DNA of 64,000 nucleotides from Strobilurus pachycystidiatus (GCA_019915135.1 JAHLMK010000025.1:186001-250000); one strand, 5' to 3'. Numbered from the stretch's first letter, positions 23,227 through 35,857 are shown. Program-made: numbers and translations. Notes: generated from the sequence alone by a model not told the origin.

Positions 23227-24084
23227 CCATTGCTATCAACCAGGTCCGAGTCACCAGCAGACCAATTCGAACCGCTATCGTCCGATGACCTATCACCGGT
23301 GTCAATGTGATATGTACGCGCAAAGGAAAGAACGAAGCGCACCCAGACATGGCATCTGCAAAGAACACTTGCATGGGGATCGATTGCTGATTCATGAAGG
23401 TTGGTTGTGGCCTACGACACGCGTCGCGCGGGCCATTATACGTGCGCCTAATTGCACCACGTGATCCAGCTTAAACTTACCTCAATTGGCGAACAAAGGG
23501 CGTCGACATTCAAACCATTTAAGGCCATCCAGAAGGGTCATCGTGGGCAGGTGTCAGACCATTGAGCAGTGCGGGTTCCAAGAGCAGCCACACTGACGAA
23601 CGAGATCTTCAGAAAATTCGGAGTTCATCATCGCGAAGGTGAGTCCAATCGCGGCACAGACCCAAAGATCGCTCGATTTTGGCTTTGACATCGTGTTCGC
23701 AGAAGAGTCAAGACAAAAAAGGGTCGATGCGCGCCTGTCACTAGCACGTGAAAGTGTGATGTGTGACCGACAACATCTTCCCCGCGCAGGCCATGTTCCA
23801 AGACCGTCGCACAATGGCTCCACAGTACTTTTTTGTCCTTCTTTATCACATAGACATGGTGGCCACTCCTCCTGGACTGCCTCATTGAGTACAAAGCCGA
23901 TTGTACGCACCACATGATCTGGGGAACGCGTATAAATGTTAGAAAGACGCGGCTGACGCGTGGTCAAGCCCCTTCAGCTATGTCCTGGATTCACAACGAC
24001 GAAGAATGGCTTTCCGAAGACGCTCAGAGCTGTGGAAGACCGTACGTTACCTTGCCGCCTCCCGCAATCGACATCTTCTCAATA

Positions 24085-24499
24085 GCCACGTTCAAAGTTG
24101 AGGTAGCACGGGGGTAGCACGCATAGGTAGCACCGAGGTAGCACAGAAGTAGCACAGTCTGTATCTACCGTTATTTTGTGTGACTATTTGTGACATGCCG
24201 GCGGCAGCCAAAATTAGGCACCGCGGGTCTTCTCTTTGCAATCTCTTCACTCCTTCCTCGTCGCATAGATTCATGCCGCCACGACGCAAGAGAGCCAATT
24301 TGGTTGACTCTCCGGACTAGGATGAGGTAGCGTTGTTGTGCGCCATCACTTCCTCATTTGGTATAGCCGGTGCACCGGGCACCCTGACTCAAAAATCACG
24401 CCGTGACAAGCCAGCAATGTTTTGGCTGGTGCTACTTTTGTGCTACCTCGGTGCTACCTAGGCGTGCTACCCCCGTGCTACCTCAACTTTGAATGTGGC
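24085..24499. mobile_element. 415-bp non-autonomous DNA transposon (MITE-like) with ~70-bp terminal inverted repeats
   Basis: The left end (24085-24155) is repeated in inverted orientation at 24430-24499 with only a few mismatches, starting gccac[g/a]ttcaaagttgagg. Each arm contains about five tandem copies of an 11-12-bp phrase, ggtagcacnnn. TA flanks both ends (24083-24084, 24500-24501), compatible with a TA target duplication, although TA is too short to prove it. Inside, a short frame begins MPPRRKRANLVDSPD and then stops, which looks like the leftover start of a transposon gene. It lies immediately beside the patatin-like fragment on its right. The superfamily is not determined. Confidence 0.75.
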
Positions 24500-24509
24500 T
24501 AATGTAAAT

Positions 24510-24972
24510 TTTACCAGTACAACGAGTCGTGCTCCACTTGGTGCCTGTGGTAGACGTGATACCATTGCCAAAGAACACTATGGGTAAATTGCTGTACTCC
24601 CTACTAGGGCTGAGCATTTTGTTCTGACCTTGGCCGGCGTAGAAATAAGTCGTCTGTATACCCCGAGGAAGAGATTGACGCTCCAGTGCCATTACGAATC
24701 TTGAACGGGCGGCATTCAAAACCGAGTGGGATACTATCCAAACACTGGCATCGTGGTCAAGCCTCGGACTCGGATCCTCACAAGAAGTAAGCGGACACAC
24801 CGAACCCAAGACTTTTGCATCTCATAGCTTTTTGTTTCTCTGCAGCATTGAAGTCCCGGAGCATACCTACTCCAACAGAACTGTCGCGATGCGTCATCGC
24901 GAGCCAGATGATAGTCGAGCACGTATGCAGGTATGCAGCCGCAATGCGCCAGCTATTACTGCGGAATCCCAA
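24510..24972 (-). pseudogene. Patatin-like phospholipase fragment, frame-disrupted
   Basis: The minus strand reads DSSVGVGML...FGVSAYFL and stops at 24780; in another frame it continues DPSPRLDHDASVWIVSHSV, LNAARSRF and TYFYAGQGQNKMLSPS, then IVFFGNGITSTTG. The order and spacing match the patatin segment in which an SAHN-type phrase is followed by a short FRSY stretch, then IWEAARATSAA, then a DGG/DAG-type motif, and an IGTG phrase, but several consensus residues are altered and the catalytic DG(G) aspartate is not preserved clearly. The N-terminal GGG and GTG nucleophile region was not found upstream. The fragment ends at the inverted-repeat element, which may have cut it. Confidence 0.55.
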
Positions 24973-25444
24973 TATGCCACAGCGGCCTCGCCACTACCGC
25001 CGCCGCTGCCGCCTCTGGGTTTGAACTACCATTTTCCCCAAGAGTATTTTTAATTAATGACCTCTACTTTGCTTGAGCTGACAGCCACTTCAGATCACAA
25101 AATTTGGACTCGGCCGTCATGGCGGCCATTCTCATGCGCATCGATGCCTACTTTGAACACTTGCCGCTCGATTCACCCCTATTTCCGCCAGAGAATAGAC
25201 AAAGTTGAACGCGTTACGATACGTGCAGATTCGAAACGAAATGAAGCCATACAAATTACTTCAACACGCCTTTGGCATCGTTCGTTCTGTCAGGCGTGAC
25301 TGTTGGAAAACGGTCGGGAGATAGTTCATATGTACAACCGTACGCCATAACAAGGACCCCTCGCGGATATATATTGACATTCAGGACACAGTCAGCAGTT
25401 CTCATTCATGAATATCCAGAAACCCACACGTCAGGGTTTACCGC

Positions 25445-27708
25445 TTATTCCAGCTTGTGCATCGCCGGCACTTCTTGAACCTCGTCAGATTTAGAGTCGA
25501 ATCCCTCCTTCCTCTCCAACCCTCCCTCGATATGGGTATGCGCGAGCTCCTTAGCAACATCCTCACCGTCAAAGAGGGCGGCAGTCTCTTCCAGAGAGAG
25601 GTTCTTCGTCTCGACAATGACTTTACGAACAGACCCAGTGAGCATGACTACAAAAGAAAATGGGGAGTACATACACAAATACAGGAAGATGACCTCGACG
25701 GCGAGCCAGACAACGTATACAATCTAGAAATCCAAGTCAGTAGCACAACATGGAGGGGCGGATCAGGAAGTACGTAGTATTTCCAGCCAATGTTATCTGT
25801 AGGGCATCAATCAGCATCGTCATCGCCCTGAGTACGACTGGAACTGACCGAGAGCGATGGGGTTGACATATTGGTTGAAGATCAACGCCAGAGAAATCGT
25901 GAAGTTGAAGATGTTCAAGCCCTTCGCGCGTAGTGGGAAGGGCAGGATCTCCACGGTATATGACACAATAAGGGGAGTGAACGCAATACTAGATCGGCAT
26001 CGTGTGAGTCTCCATCACTTCAGTGAGATTCTGAACCCACTCATAAGCCGCATAGAACAAGAAGATGAAGGCAATGACCCCATGAGCCGCGCCGGTTGAA
26101 CCGCGCTCTGAGAATATCGCGAAGCAGATTGTCTGACAGCTGAAGAAGATGAACATTCCGATAGCGGAGGTCAAGAACAGCAGGCGTCGACCGAGACGAT
26201 CGCATAGCCCTGCAGCGACCAGCGCCCAGAAGAGATTCCAGATTTGTAGAATTCCGTTGATAAGGAGCTGGGATTGTGTGTATCAGTACACACTGCCATC
26301 ACGGTGGACTAGATGATAGAGCGCTGAATGGGACGAAGCTCACCTGTGTGGTCGGGTCTGGAATACCGATGTCCGTGAGGATTTTGTTGAGGTAGTATGA
26401 CGCGATGCCGTTCCCGGACCATTGGGAGAAGAAAGCCATGGCGATGATGATGTTCATACGTTTCCTGTTGCCCGGTGTCTTGATCAAGGACAGCCACCCA
26501 ACGTTGGCGGCAACGGTGCGGTCGAACTCGATGGCGGCTTTGATCTCTTGGAACTCGAATTGCACGAGCGGGTCATCCCTGCCCGAAGTTAGTGAGCAAC
26601 GAGCATGAGTTGAGGAGGAGCGTACCTATTTCCGTCGGCATGGTAGTAGGCGAGGGTGTCGAGCGCTTTGTCGTCCTTCCCCTTGCTGATAAGCCACCTC
26701 GGCGATTCGGGAGCGAACCAGATGAGAGCGAATTGCACGGCTGGTGCGAGACCCTGGAGCGCAGATGGGACACGCCAGGCCCACGTGCTCTGAATCTTGA
26801 AGGTACCATAAGTCGACCACGCCGCACTGTAAGTAGAGTCGATCAGCCCTCCCATCTTTCGAATGGAGGAAATCAAGCCAACGTACATAATAGCGCCCGA
26901 GTACCAAAGTGAGTTGTACGTCGAGGTCAACGGCGCACGATAGGTCGGATATGACACCTCAGTCACCAGCATTGGAGCAGCATTGGCTAAAGATAAGAAT
27001 GGAAGATGTCAGATGAGGACCGGTGGCAAAGGATGTCGATGGTCACGTACTCGCGAAGGTTATTCCAAACCCAATGAGGAACCTGTATGGAGATAGTAAG
27101 CATGCGTCGTACGGAGACGGCAAAATGGACACACCGAGCCCCGATGAACATACCGACGGACTGGGATGCTGTTTGGACAACCGTGGCGATGACCATGATC
27201 AATGCGCCAAGGGCGACCGTGGGCCGTCGCCCAATACCGTCTGAGATGTATGGCGCGAAGGGGTATGCGGCTAGTGCGCCAATATTCTGAGATCGAGATA
27301 TGGTGCATCAGGAATGTGACCCGTCCTGAGTATGATGGGTGGCGTACCTGAATAGCGTTGAGAAGACCAAGCTTCCCGCCAGTGGGATGGCCAAAGTAGT
27401 TCGACCATTGCGTGAGGGATTGGAGCCCATTCATCATGCTCCCGTCGTAGCCATTGCCAGAGGAGGTGATCAAACTATAGGCGAAGTTCTGGTTAGTCCA
27501 AAGCAGTATAGACAGAAGGGGGAGACGGCTCACAGAAGAACAATCCAACCATTAAGCGCGATGATTCTAAAGAAAGCCGAGTCAGCGGCAGGACAGTACG
27601 GCCAGAGAAGCTATAGGACCGTTTGTTGTTGTACCATTTCTTGTTAGGATCGAGCAGGTGGGCATAACCAGCCGTGCCAGGCGTTCCTGCAACAGTTCCG
27701 GGCGCCAT
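25445..27708 (-). CDS. MFS sugar transporter (lactose permease/hexose transporter type), copy 1
   Basis: Starts MAPGTVAGTPGTAGYAHLLDP at 27708 and ends ...VPAMHKLE at 25445, with about ten short introns. Twelve-helix sugar-porter features are visible: NGYDGSMMNGLQSL in TM1, a D-G-(I)-GRRPT loop after TM2, PESPRWLISKGKD at the end of TM6, FFSQWSGNGI..YYLNKIL in TM7, DR(L)GRRLLF after TM8, PFPVRAKG after TM10 and the cytosolic VETKNLSLEETAALFDGE tail. It is a close paralogue of 39760-41926 with the same exon layout. Predicted to import mono- or disaccharides by proton symport at the plasma membrane; the specific sugar cannot be told. The two paralogues point away from each other. Confidence 0.88.
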
Positions 27709-28429
27709 TACGTGGGAGTGGCCAGATGATCAGAGTTCAGGAAGGAAATGTCTGCAGTCTGCACTGTGAAGACGAGGCGAGACTTTATACACCATGGTGG
27801 ATTCGCCAGAGGTACCCCGAATAGAAGCGTTTTTGAACAAGATTCTCAACGATGCGCCGTCTCTGCAGCATTAGGAAACGTCAAGAACGACTGACTGAGC
27901 ACGGGATGAACGTAACCGTTCAGTTGTACCGGATCATGCTTGGACGCCGTGATCTGGACGTGATGGGGGCGTGTCTATGTATCTGTCGTTCAGTGTTTGG
28001 GGTGGTTGCGGCCAATGGAGAAAGATATGAGCGGGCTGTCGATGCCGAGGACATGGAACAGTGATTGACGATGAACGTGACTGAAGAAAAGCAACGCGGT
28101 GTTTGTTGTTATTGATCGACAGCTTGCGACACGTCCTTCTGTAAGTATGCCATTGCCACGGTTTCAAGTAACTTTCCAAGAGCCTGTAGCCAATCATGCG
28201 CACTATGGACAGTCTGATCTCACACGTCGAAGACATACCCATACCCATATAGTGCATTCTACAGGTGTGAACGATTATCTCCACACATCCTTGAGTTTGA
28301 GCTCGAGAGACATGTAGTGCATGCGCGCCCAAAACTGTCGTTGTCAGACCGACACACCGACAACTTACAAGTGAAATTTTTTGACACACAATCTAGTACA
28401 AGGTCTTATTGATTCCAGGCACTGGCGGC
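27709..28429. other. Intergenic stretch upstream of the sugar transporter
   Basis: No supported gene. It must contain the promoter of the minus-strand transporter; a ttataca sequence at 27784-27790 lies about 75 bp upstream of the start codon and could serve as TATA element. Open frames here have no coding features I recognise. Confidence 0.4.
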
Positions 28430-28910
28430 TTGTGTGTCTCGCTAGCGCGGAGCTAGCCACTGCCCACCTGTACTCGTGGAGATTGGCGTATCTCTACCCA
28501 AGCCGGCGACTCGGCGGTCATTGCTACTCCGCCACATCATGTCCAGCCGACAATGTCATTTATTTTAATTTTTGTTCGTTCCATTCTTCCATGGACCATG
28601 AACTCTATTCCGTCGACCAGTCGCTCGTTTTTTCGAGTGTTACATTCATCTATGATTTTCTAGCATCAGGATCGTCATTCCCTGCTCTCGAGACCCACCC
28701 CAACGCGTCGACTTACGGGAGCAAGTAGGAATGGTGCTGCCAAGAGCTCAAGCGGCTCGAGCCTGGAGGCGCTTGTTCAACACTACGCCGCGCTCTGCGT
28801 CCCGCTGCAACGCACGATGACGCCTGGGCTCAAGATTCACAATCAACCTGATTGGAGACCCAGCGATGCGTGCAATCAGAGTATGCGTGGTTCGTTGCTA
28901 CAAATGGTAT
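28430..28910 (+). pseudogene. N-terminal fragment of an alpha/beta hydrolase copy
   Basis: This stretch is homologous to the reverse complement of about 10370-10860, the probable 5' part of the esterase pseudogene. Shared phrases are ctcgctagc[a/g]cggagctag near 28440 and ctgccaagagctcaagcg near 28738, followed by matching sequence to about 28880. Frames are broken by small insertions and deletions. The catalytic part is absent downstream. It is a second, shorter relic of the same family, lying next to the second segmental unit. Confidence 0.6.
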
Positions 28911-29369
28911 GTAGTACCCATACAACACACTCTCATGTGCGGCAAACTGATCTCAAGCAGTGTACAGCGACTCCAAATACCGGGGATGCGCTTCCGCACG
29001 GGCTGTAGGGACCGAGAGAGAATATCTACGGACCCTGGGGCCTGATCTTGAGTGCGATGTGTGGCGCAGGAAAGCACACCTAGTCGATGGATGTTGTGAG
29101 TATTGACTCCTCTTCAAATTTACTCTTCATCGTTAACATCCCATCTTCAGACATCCATCCGCGCAAGTGCTTCTGATGGCTCTGAAATTATCGTCCTCTG
29201 TAATTCGTCGGTGACATACGTATCAAGTAATGATTATAGGCTGTAAGTATAGAAGCTCGTTCGGAGCGTGATGTGTCCAGAGTTGGTAGCGAGTGATGCT
29301 GGGACCAGCGCAACTAACCAAGCCGCTACAGTCATATGAGAAGCTGCACCACCGTCCCAGCGGTTGTTG

Positions 29370-30076
29370 TCAGTGGTTCTTCTGCATAATAGCATCGAGA
29401 ATGGCGTCAAAGTCCACAGATTGGCGGTATGTGTCTCGCACGGGCCGCGCACCAGGATGAGCACCCGTGCAAAGCGCCAGGGAGTCATTATAGCACGAAT
29501 CAAGACACTTCTCGAAAGCTTCTTCAAGTGACTTGCCACCCAGAGTGAAATTGGGCTGGAGGTGGCTCGGGCACCTCCCAGTCTCCGAGCCTTCAGAGAC
29601 ATCAACATCAATCATGCGTGTTGTGTCGATGTTCACCCCAACGGGATTCTGGAGGAGCGAGTCGAACTCAGAGATGATATTGTCGGTGGTGCTATGTATC
29701 GCGGCAGGTGTGACCGTAAGTACCGAGACGCTGGTTGAGTCCGAAATACTCACACATCGGCATGCATCCCGGAAACTTTACACCGGAGATCCTCAAGCCA
29801 GCCCTTGGGAGGATAAGGTGTGACTGTCTGGGAGAACGTCCTGGCAAGCTGCTTGCAGAGAAGCGATTTGTGTTTGGCAGCCTTCTCCGTCCACCGTTCA
29901 TTGTCGTCTGCGAACAGCGCTTCAGCATTTATGAGTGCTTCTGTGTATTGCTCTTTGGCTTTGGCAATGTCTGCCTGGGACGGTCGTAGATTGATGTTGG
30001 AGGGGGATTGACCACTGTGAGAGGCATGTCCGGGCTGCCTGCATCCGGACTGGCGCTCGCGGCCGCCTTTGCCCAT
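29370..30076 (-). CDS. Hypothetical 214-aa protein paired with DUF6535 copy 3
   Basis: Exons 30076-29754 and 29691-29370 join across a 62-bp intron (GTGAGT...ACATAG) placed exactly as in the paralogue at 7329-8023. The N-terminus is basic and glycine-rich (MGKGGRERQSG); the central part is charged and helical (AKEQYTEALINAEALFADD); the second exon carries VNIDTTRM, GGKSLEEAFEKCL and ARPV blocks shared with the paralogue. Four cysteines occur in the second exon. No signal peptide or membrane helix. The two paralogues have diverged strongly in their N-terminal ~50 residues while keeping intron position and length, which indicates that both have been under coding constraint. Confidence 0.7.
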
Positions 30077-30707
30077 GTGAGTCGAGAAGGGGTACAAATC
30101 GTAAACAAGAATGGCCTTTAGCATTACATATATGCAGAAGAATCACAATAGAGCTCGAATGTTGTTCGAGTGTTGTTCTCAGAACAAGCCATGATCAACG
30201 TTCCGTTCGGGGTGACAACCACTCTTGTTCGTGTCTACGATGAACTTATTGTCCGGCCGCAATTATCTATGATCAGTTTAGCATGGTAGAGGGGAAAAAA
30301 CCCAGACAGAGGCAACTAGTTGCACTTGTGAAGTTTTGAGGCGCTGTTGATCGTTGAGAGAGACAACGATTGCGCAAGCCGTTTTGTGGCGTGACTATAC
30401 CTGATTCGCTGATCCGCATGTATCCATTGTTCCGACCACACATGAGTCTTTCGATTTCCAAGATACTGCTTCTCGCAAGGTCCTATCACAAACAAGCTTC
30501 AAGCTCAATGAGAACTGTAGTAGACTCATAGGCAGCTAGATACTACTACTACCACTACTGGAACTCAGGGGTACTGGACAGTACCTTGACTTCAGTACGT
30601 ACACTACACAAGCCGGTCATGAACAGCAGCCTGCGTTGAGGCTGAGTGGCCACAATTGAGAAGTGGAGTCAGGATCTGTTTGTGGAAGGTCGCAAATACC
30701 TAACGAG

Positions 30708-33700
30708 CTAGTCAGCAACGAGGATCAAAGTATTCAAGGCAATACGAACCGAGCCACCACTTGAAGGAGTTGACTGTGAGTCACTTTCGGCTGCAGATTG
30801 CAAGCAGCCAGAAAGACTTTCATATGTAAGGTAATGCAGATCATAGTTCTCCTCAAAAGGATGTATAAAACAATTCTCGACCTGGCGTGAATATATTTTC
30901 CGTGCAAGGTCAGAGTCAAGGAAATCCTCCAGGTTGGCCTGAAGAACGTGCCAGTTTGCCCGGGGAATCATCGCGACCAATGTTGATAGAGAACCAATCG
31001 TGTCCACGTCAGACAAAAGAAGTATTTTGCAGATGGCCACTAGATGAGAGGGTTCGAGCATGTATGAAAATGCCGCATTGTAGACCGGCTGAGCCATATC
31101 GATATTCCTCAGTGGTTGCAGCCCAAGCACAAATGCCGAGGCGAAGAAATGAAACGGAGCAGGATCCAGGGAGCGTTGCAGCTCTGTATCAATGATTATG
31201 CGCTCTATGAATCCCAAGCAGTCGTGATGGCACAGTTTCTCGTAGAGTAACGGGAGAAGGGTGGGAATCTGGCGAACACTGACTGTGAGGACTTCTGCTA
31301 GCAACAGTCCCACTTCCGAGAAGTGGAAGGGCTCCTGAAACAATGCCTCGACAGTGATCCGCGTGATGGACGGGGTGGTCGTGATCCATGCTATCCAAGC
31401 AAATCGCAGAGAAGGATCGAGAAGCTGACAACGAAACAAAACGTGCAGAGCATTTCTCCGATTTTGGGGAGACAGCGACCTCAATCGGCATGAATCTGCC
31501 ATAATGGTCTTCAACGCATAGAAAGTGGCTCTAGGAACGCAAGAGTGTTTGACATGCGTTCTGAGTCTATATTCCATCCCGACGTTTCGGCGCAGAGCAT
31601 TGAGCACTTGGGTCATGAGGGGAGTACCACCATCTCTCAAGGAGCTGGTCGCAACAATTGCAGGGGACTTCACAAGAGCGAGAAGCAAGCGAACATCGTT
31701 CGGGAGATCACGATAAAAGGTTTCGGTGCAGACCGTCGAGTACTCTGCAGCCAGGATAAGGCCAGAAAGCGAGGGGAACAAAAAGCGGGTAACAGCCATA
31801 CGAAGTGGTATTAGCCCTATGGTTTCCTCCTGGTTCCCGCAGACTATCACGCTCAATTTGTGATCTCCGTAGAGGTCTCGTTTGCTCTTAGAGCAAACTG
31901 CTATGAGACCATATATCTCGCCAATTGGATCGGGAGATGTAGTACAGTCGACACATTGATGCGACGCGGATATCATCCAGCCGAGGAAGGTCTTCCAGAT
32001 ACGAGACCCGTCGACATCCTTTTCGAGCCAGGACGTGCCATTGCGAAGCGCATTACGGAGAATTTGAGCCCAGATGGCCACGTCAAACTTGACCGTAGAT
32101 TGCAGAATCTGTGAGCGTAAAAATGTGACCGCTCGTGTAGGGTCAGAATTATCGACCAGACTGGCGAGATTGTCATCGTTCTCCAAACATCTTGGGGGTA
32201 TTGTGGAACAGGCATTTGGAAGAAGACGGATGAAACTGCGCAGAAAAAGATGATATGTCGCTTCGTTTTCTGGTGTGGAATGACATCGCAGGTACGCAAG
32301 CATAGTGGTCTTGAGTTGCTCGTCGGTGACAAGGATACCTTCCTTGATTACTCGAATCACATGCAAGGGCATGTTACTGACAGCCTGCAAGGCGATATTC
32401 TGAACAGACGCATTGGAAGAGCCGCGATAAAGTGATGCCAGAGTGCGTGCATCAAGTACCGAACCCTTTCTCTTGATCCTATCCACCTCTAGATCTCGGA
32501 ACGAAGATGGTATTTTGCCCTCGGGCGTGCAATCAGTAGTCGACGTCGGCGGAGCCACCGCTGTAGACTTAGCGGTCAGCCAGTGGAATGGCCGGCTCAG
32601 GAGGGCAAGCAGGCAGCGAAGCTTCTCTCGCGGACGAGAGCGATGGACACGATAGAGTATGGCATAGGCAAATTTGGTCAGGGGCGTGATATACGGACAA
32701 GACGGTTTAAACACGGGGAGTACATTGGTCGCAAAGTACGCCACCATCGCAATCGCAGCGATGGATCCAATGACGGAGCTGATCCCCGTACTGAGGACGC
32801 GAATGAACACAACCATGCCTGCAAAGAATAGGCCGAGGGAGATGTGCAGAAGGACGGGGAGAAAGCCGATGATCCCTGGAACATGCCAGAGTTCGAAGTT
32901 GCGCGATCTGAGCTCACGAATCCGGCAGCGATCTCTCGGTGTACCAGCAGAGGCAACAGAGTCGCGATACTGATGAATCCATTGCTTTGTGAGCACGGCG
33001 ATGAGCGCCGTGGTGAGACTCAGCGACAGGCTCACGAACCACAGGCCATTGACCCAGGTCGCAGAGCGAGTTGGGACGAAGACGCCGTCAGGAGTATATG
33101 GAGAGCGCGGGACGGTCTTGGAAGATCGGCCTTCATCGATGGCACGGTCGATCTCGATGGACTCGTACATAAAGTAAGCGATCATCTGGCCATGGTCCAC
33201 TTGGAGGGATTGGTATGTTTGGGTCAAGAAGGAAGATACAACGGCAGAGAACAGTCCAGCCTATGAAGCTCATTGAGTGTTTACTTGTGAGCATCTGAAA
33301 AGAAGCCTACAAAGACGAGGAGGACGTCCAGGGCATCGGTCCAGGTAACGACCTTGTCGGCATCAACAATCGATCCTTCGTCGTACGCCGTCTTCCAGAC
33401 TCGCGCATTAGGCCCAGTCTCGTGGAATGGCTCATCGGGTGGGTACTTGTTCTCGTAATCGTACGGGTCGGCAGCTAAGCAGTGGCGTGATTTAGTTACA
33501 GCATCAATGATAAGCACTGCATCGAGACGCTGACCTCTTTGAAATCCCGCAAAGAGCTTCTTCGCGCCAAAGATTGTGCGCCGATGACTGCCAAGATGCT
33601 CGGGACAGGCAACGAGCGTAGCGGGGGATGGGATCTGCTCGTCGTTGTCGAAATGCATGCATTCGTGCTGGGGCTCCGCCGGAGGTAAGGGCACGACGGC

Positions 33701-33823
33701 CTGAAAGCCATCCGCGGTGCCAGTGGGGAATGGTCCATCTGGCAGAGGATGGGGCGGGTTGATAATGATAGGCGCAGGATTTGGTGCCCGTTGCGGCGCA
33801 GACGCGTCCGTTGGCGAGGGCAT
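30708..33823 (-). CDS. DUF6535 domain membrane protein, copy 3 (1001 aa, 3 exons)
   Basis: Exons 33823-33535, 33474-33311 and 33260-30708 give 1002 codons with the family's constant 289- and 164-nt first exons. N-terminus, DUF6535 signature and four membrane helices are almost identical to copy 1 (PSPTDASAPQRAPNPAP, DYENKYPPDEPF, NGLWFVSLSLSLTTALIAV). From roughly residue 420 onward it diverges strongly from both other copies, including a short AWIAW insertion and changed segments near the C-terminus, but the frame remains open. The hydrophobic N-terminal third suggests a membrane anchor with a large cytosolic variable domain; that topology is inference. Function unknown. Confidence 0.9.
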
Positions 33824-34859
33824 GGTGTTGAAGGAGCAGTAGGAAGGGACCGAGTGGGAAACATCAGATCCACGTTCACGGCATCTATTTATCTGCGTCC
33901 AGCCATGGAACAGCATCGCTTGTCCCTGGTTGGAAGTATAAGGGTACACATTTAAAGAGCACAAGGGATTTATCCACCTTCACAACGGCCGCCCAGCAGT
34001 GTATTACACAAGACGGAGACCTTGTACCCTTTTTGGCGTATACCACTCCACCGGTATGCGGTATGAGTGAGTTTCGTGTAACGCTTTCACCCAGTTTTAC
34101 CTCGCCCAGTTCCACGCGTGCGTCGTGTCCCAGCCGCGTTTGACATCTGTGGTGCAGGCATGCCGCACGAAAAGAAAACTCGAAGTTGGGTTCAAGTTCT
34201 GGGCAAGTCCACGTGGATCAGTATTTCCCGGACCGGGGTTTACATCATGATTGTGGCGGTCCTCCATTCAATTCTCATCCCCATCAGACGTCTTAGACAT
34301 ATGAGGCCTTTTCTCTGCGCCACAACAAGGCGATAACCATCTTTCATCAAAGGCTAGACAGGCAAATGTATGAAGATGGACTCGAGGCGCGCGTCAAATA
34401 GTTAGCATGATTCGATGAATCGAATTAGGCGCGCCAACGATCTCGAGAGGGTGCTCTGATACTGATGGTGAATCAACACCACATTACTGGGTATGTTTAT
34501 TGACGCCACACTTCCTCAGTCTGACGTTCTCGGATAGCGCCGTGACAAAGACAATACAAATGGAGAACTTGGAGAAGTCTACGAGGTCAACCGTTGCAAA
34601 ATAACGAGGGGGGTTTCTTCTTTCCTCGTCTTGCACATCAACTCGCCGTCAACGGGGGCCGAAGAACGCGTACCTGCGCTCACCACACGACTAGGCGGCG
34701 TGCAACACCTATCAGGATACGAACCTTTGGAGAGAGTCCGAGAGATATAAGGTAAAACTCAAGCGGGGGGAGACGAATCAACAGTACTCGACATGCATAC
34801 TCATGTATCAAATGTGAGGAGCCATCAAGAAGAGAGACAGTAGGATAATAAGCCGGTGA

Positions 34860-35587
34860 TCATAGAAAGTACATACATGATAAGTTGACACGAACAACAA
34901 CGTCAGTGAAACATGGGTTCAATTCGACATTTTCTTCCGGCACGGAGGTGCGATGTACGAAACGATACTCATTCTCGTCGATGGTCCAAGACGATTGATT
35001 AAAGATCTCGGCCGAAATGACGGGTAAGCACACCGTCATGTCGATGCGAAGGCGCTTCACGATGTGTCTGTGGATAACGTTAGCGCACTGAAAGGTATAT
35101 TCGACCAGTATGATTACTGACCCATTCTTAATGAGGAATGATTATCATGTCTTGGCGAGCCGAACGGATGTCGAGAACGTGGGCATTGTGTTGCACGAAA
35201 GCGACGCGGAGGATCAGATATGCGGCCAAATCAGCCTCAACATTCAAAGCTGCTTGAGTGCAAGTTCTGGACCGCCGATAACCGAAAATGAAGCATTGCT
35301 TTCGTTCACCCTCAGAGTAGAGAGACGTTCCGGACGGCAAGCACAGACGGGCCCGCGTAACAGACGGCTGGTCGTTTGAGATGTGCTCGGTCATATTGGG
35401 ACGACGATTCCTCGACGTGATTACCGACGTATTCGACGAGTACAGGGTGCAAGTGGTCTTGGCCACCTAGAACGGCTGCTGAGCCGTATGTCGAAATGAG
35501 GTGAGGTGCAAGGTGGTAGCAAGAGAGTGACGCCGGGGGGTTGGATTGTGGGCTCAGGCTGCAGATTTCGGTCGGCGTCGCAGTCAC
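34860..35587 (-). pseudogene. Degraded gene upstream of DUF6535 copy 3 (homologue of 250-1242)
   Basis: Coding-like blocks lie in more than one frame: one begins MTATPTEICSLSPQ (35587), another reads RLCLPSGTSLYSEGER...CFIFGYRRS and stops (35128) just before a conserved intron (donor near 35125, acceptor ending ttatccacag near 35074), and a third continues after the intron as IVKRLRIDMTVCLPVISAE...VPEENVELNP. Homology with the first unit spans the intron. The family is not recognised. The stop before the donor argues for a pseudogene, but an alternative upstream donor could rescue it. Confidence 0.45.
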
Positions 35588-35857
35588 AGGCGCGCACCAT
35601 CACAGTGTACCGGACTGAACTGATAGACTCCTGGTTTTCAGAGAAACGGAATTGGCGAGTACGAAAAAGAATCAAGAGTCGAAGCGATCAGCGCGCGTCC
35701 TCAACAAAAGTGTATTTCAGATTGCTGTGGCGATTGATGTTCACGATCCGGCAATAACAATATAACTGGAAGGCGAACATATATCATGTTTACCATATCG
35801 ACGAAGCTATACATACATTTGTAATCTTTAACACTTCTTCTTGTCCCGTTCTCTCTT

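Larger units (their letters stand above)
29370..35587 (-). repeat. Segmental duplication unit 2 (inverted partner of 250-8023)
   Basis: The order on the minus strand is gene remnant (35587-34860), spacer, DUF6535 copy 3 (33823-30708), small gene (30076-29370), mirroring unit 1. The spacer 33824-34850 keeps recognisable similarity with 1270-1810 and 2918-3392 but lacks the LINE-like insertion, so it shows the pre-insertion state. Confidence 0.8.

Noticed and set aside
23554..23967. 137-codon minus-strand frame that might continue the patatin gene
   Set aside because: None of the expected patatin motifs could be aligned; kept out of the annotation.
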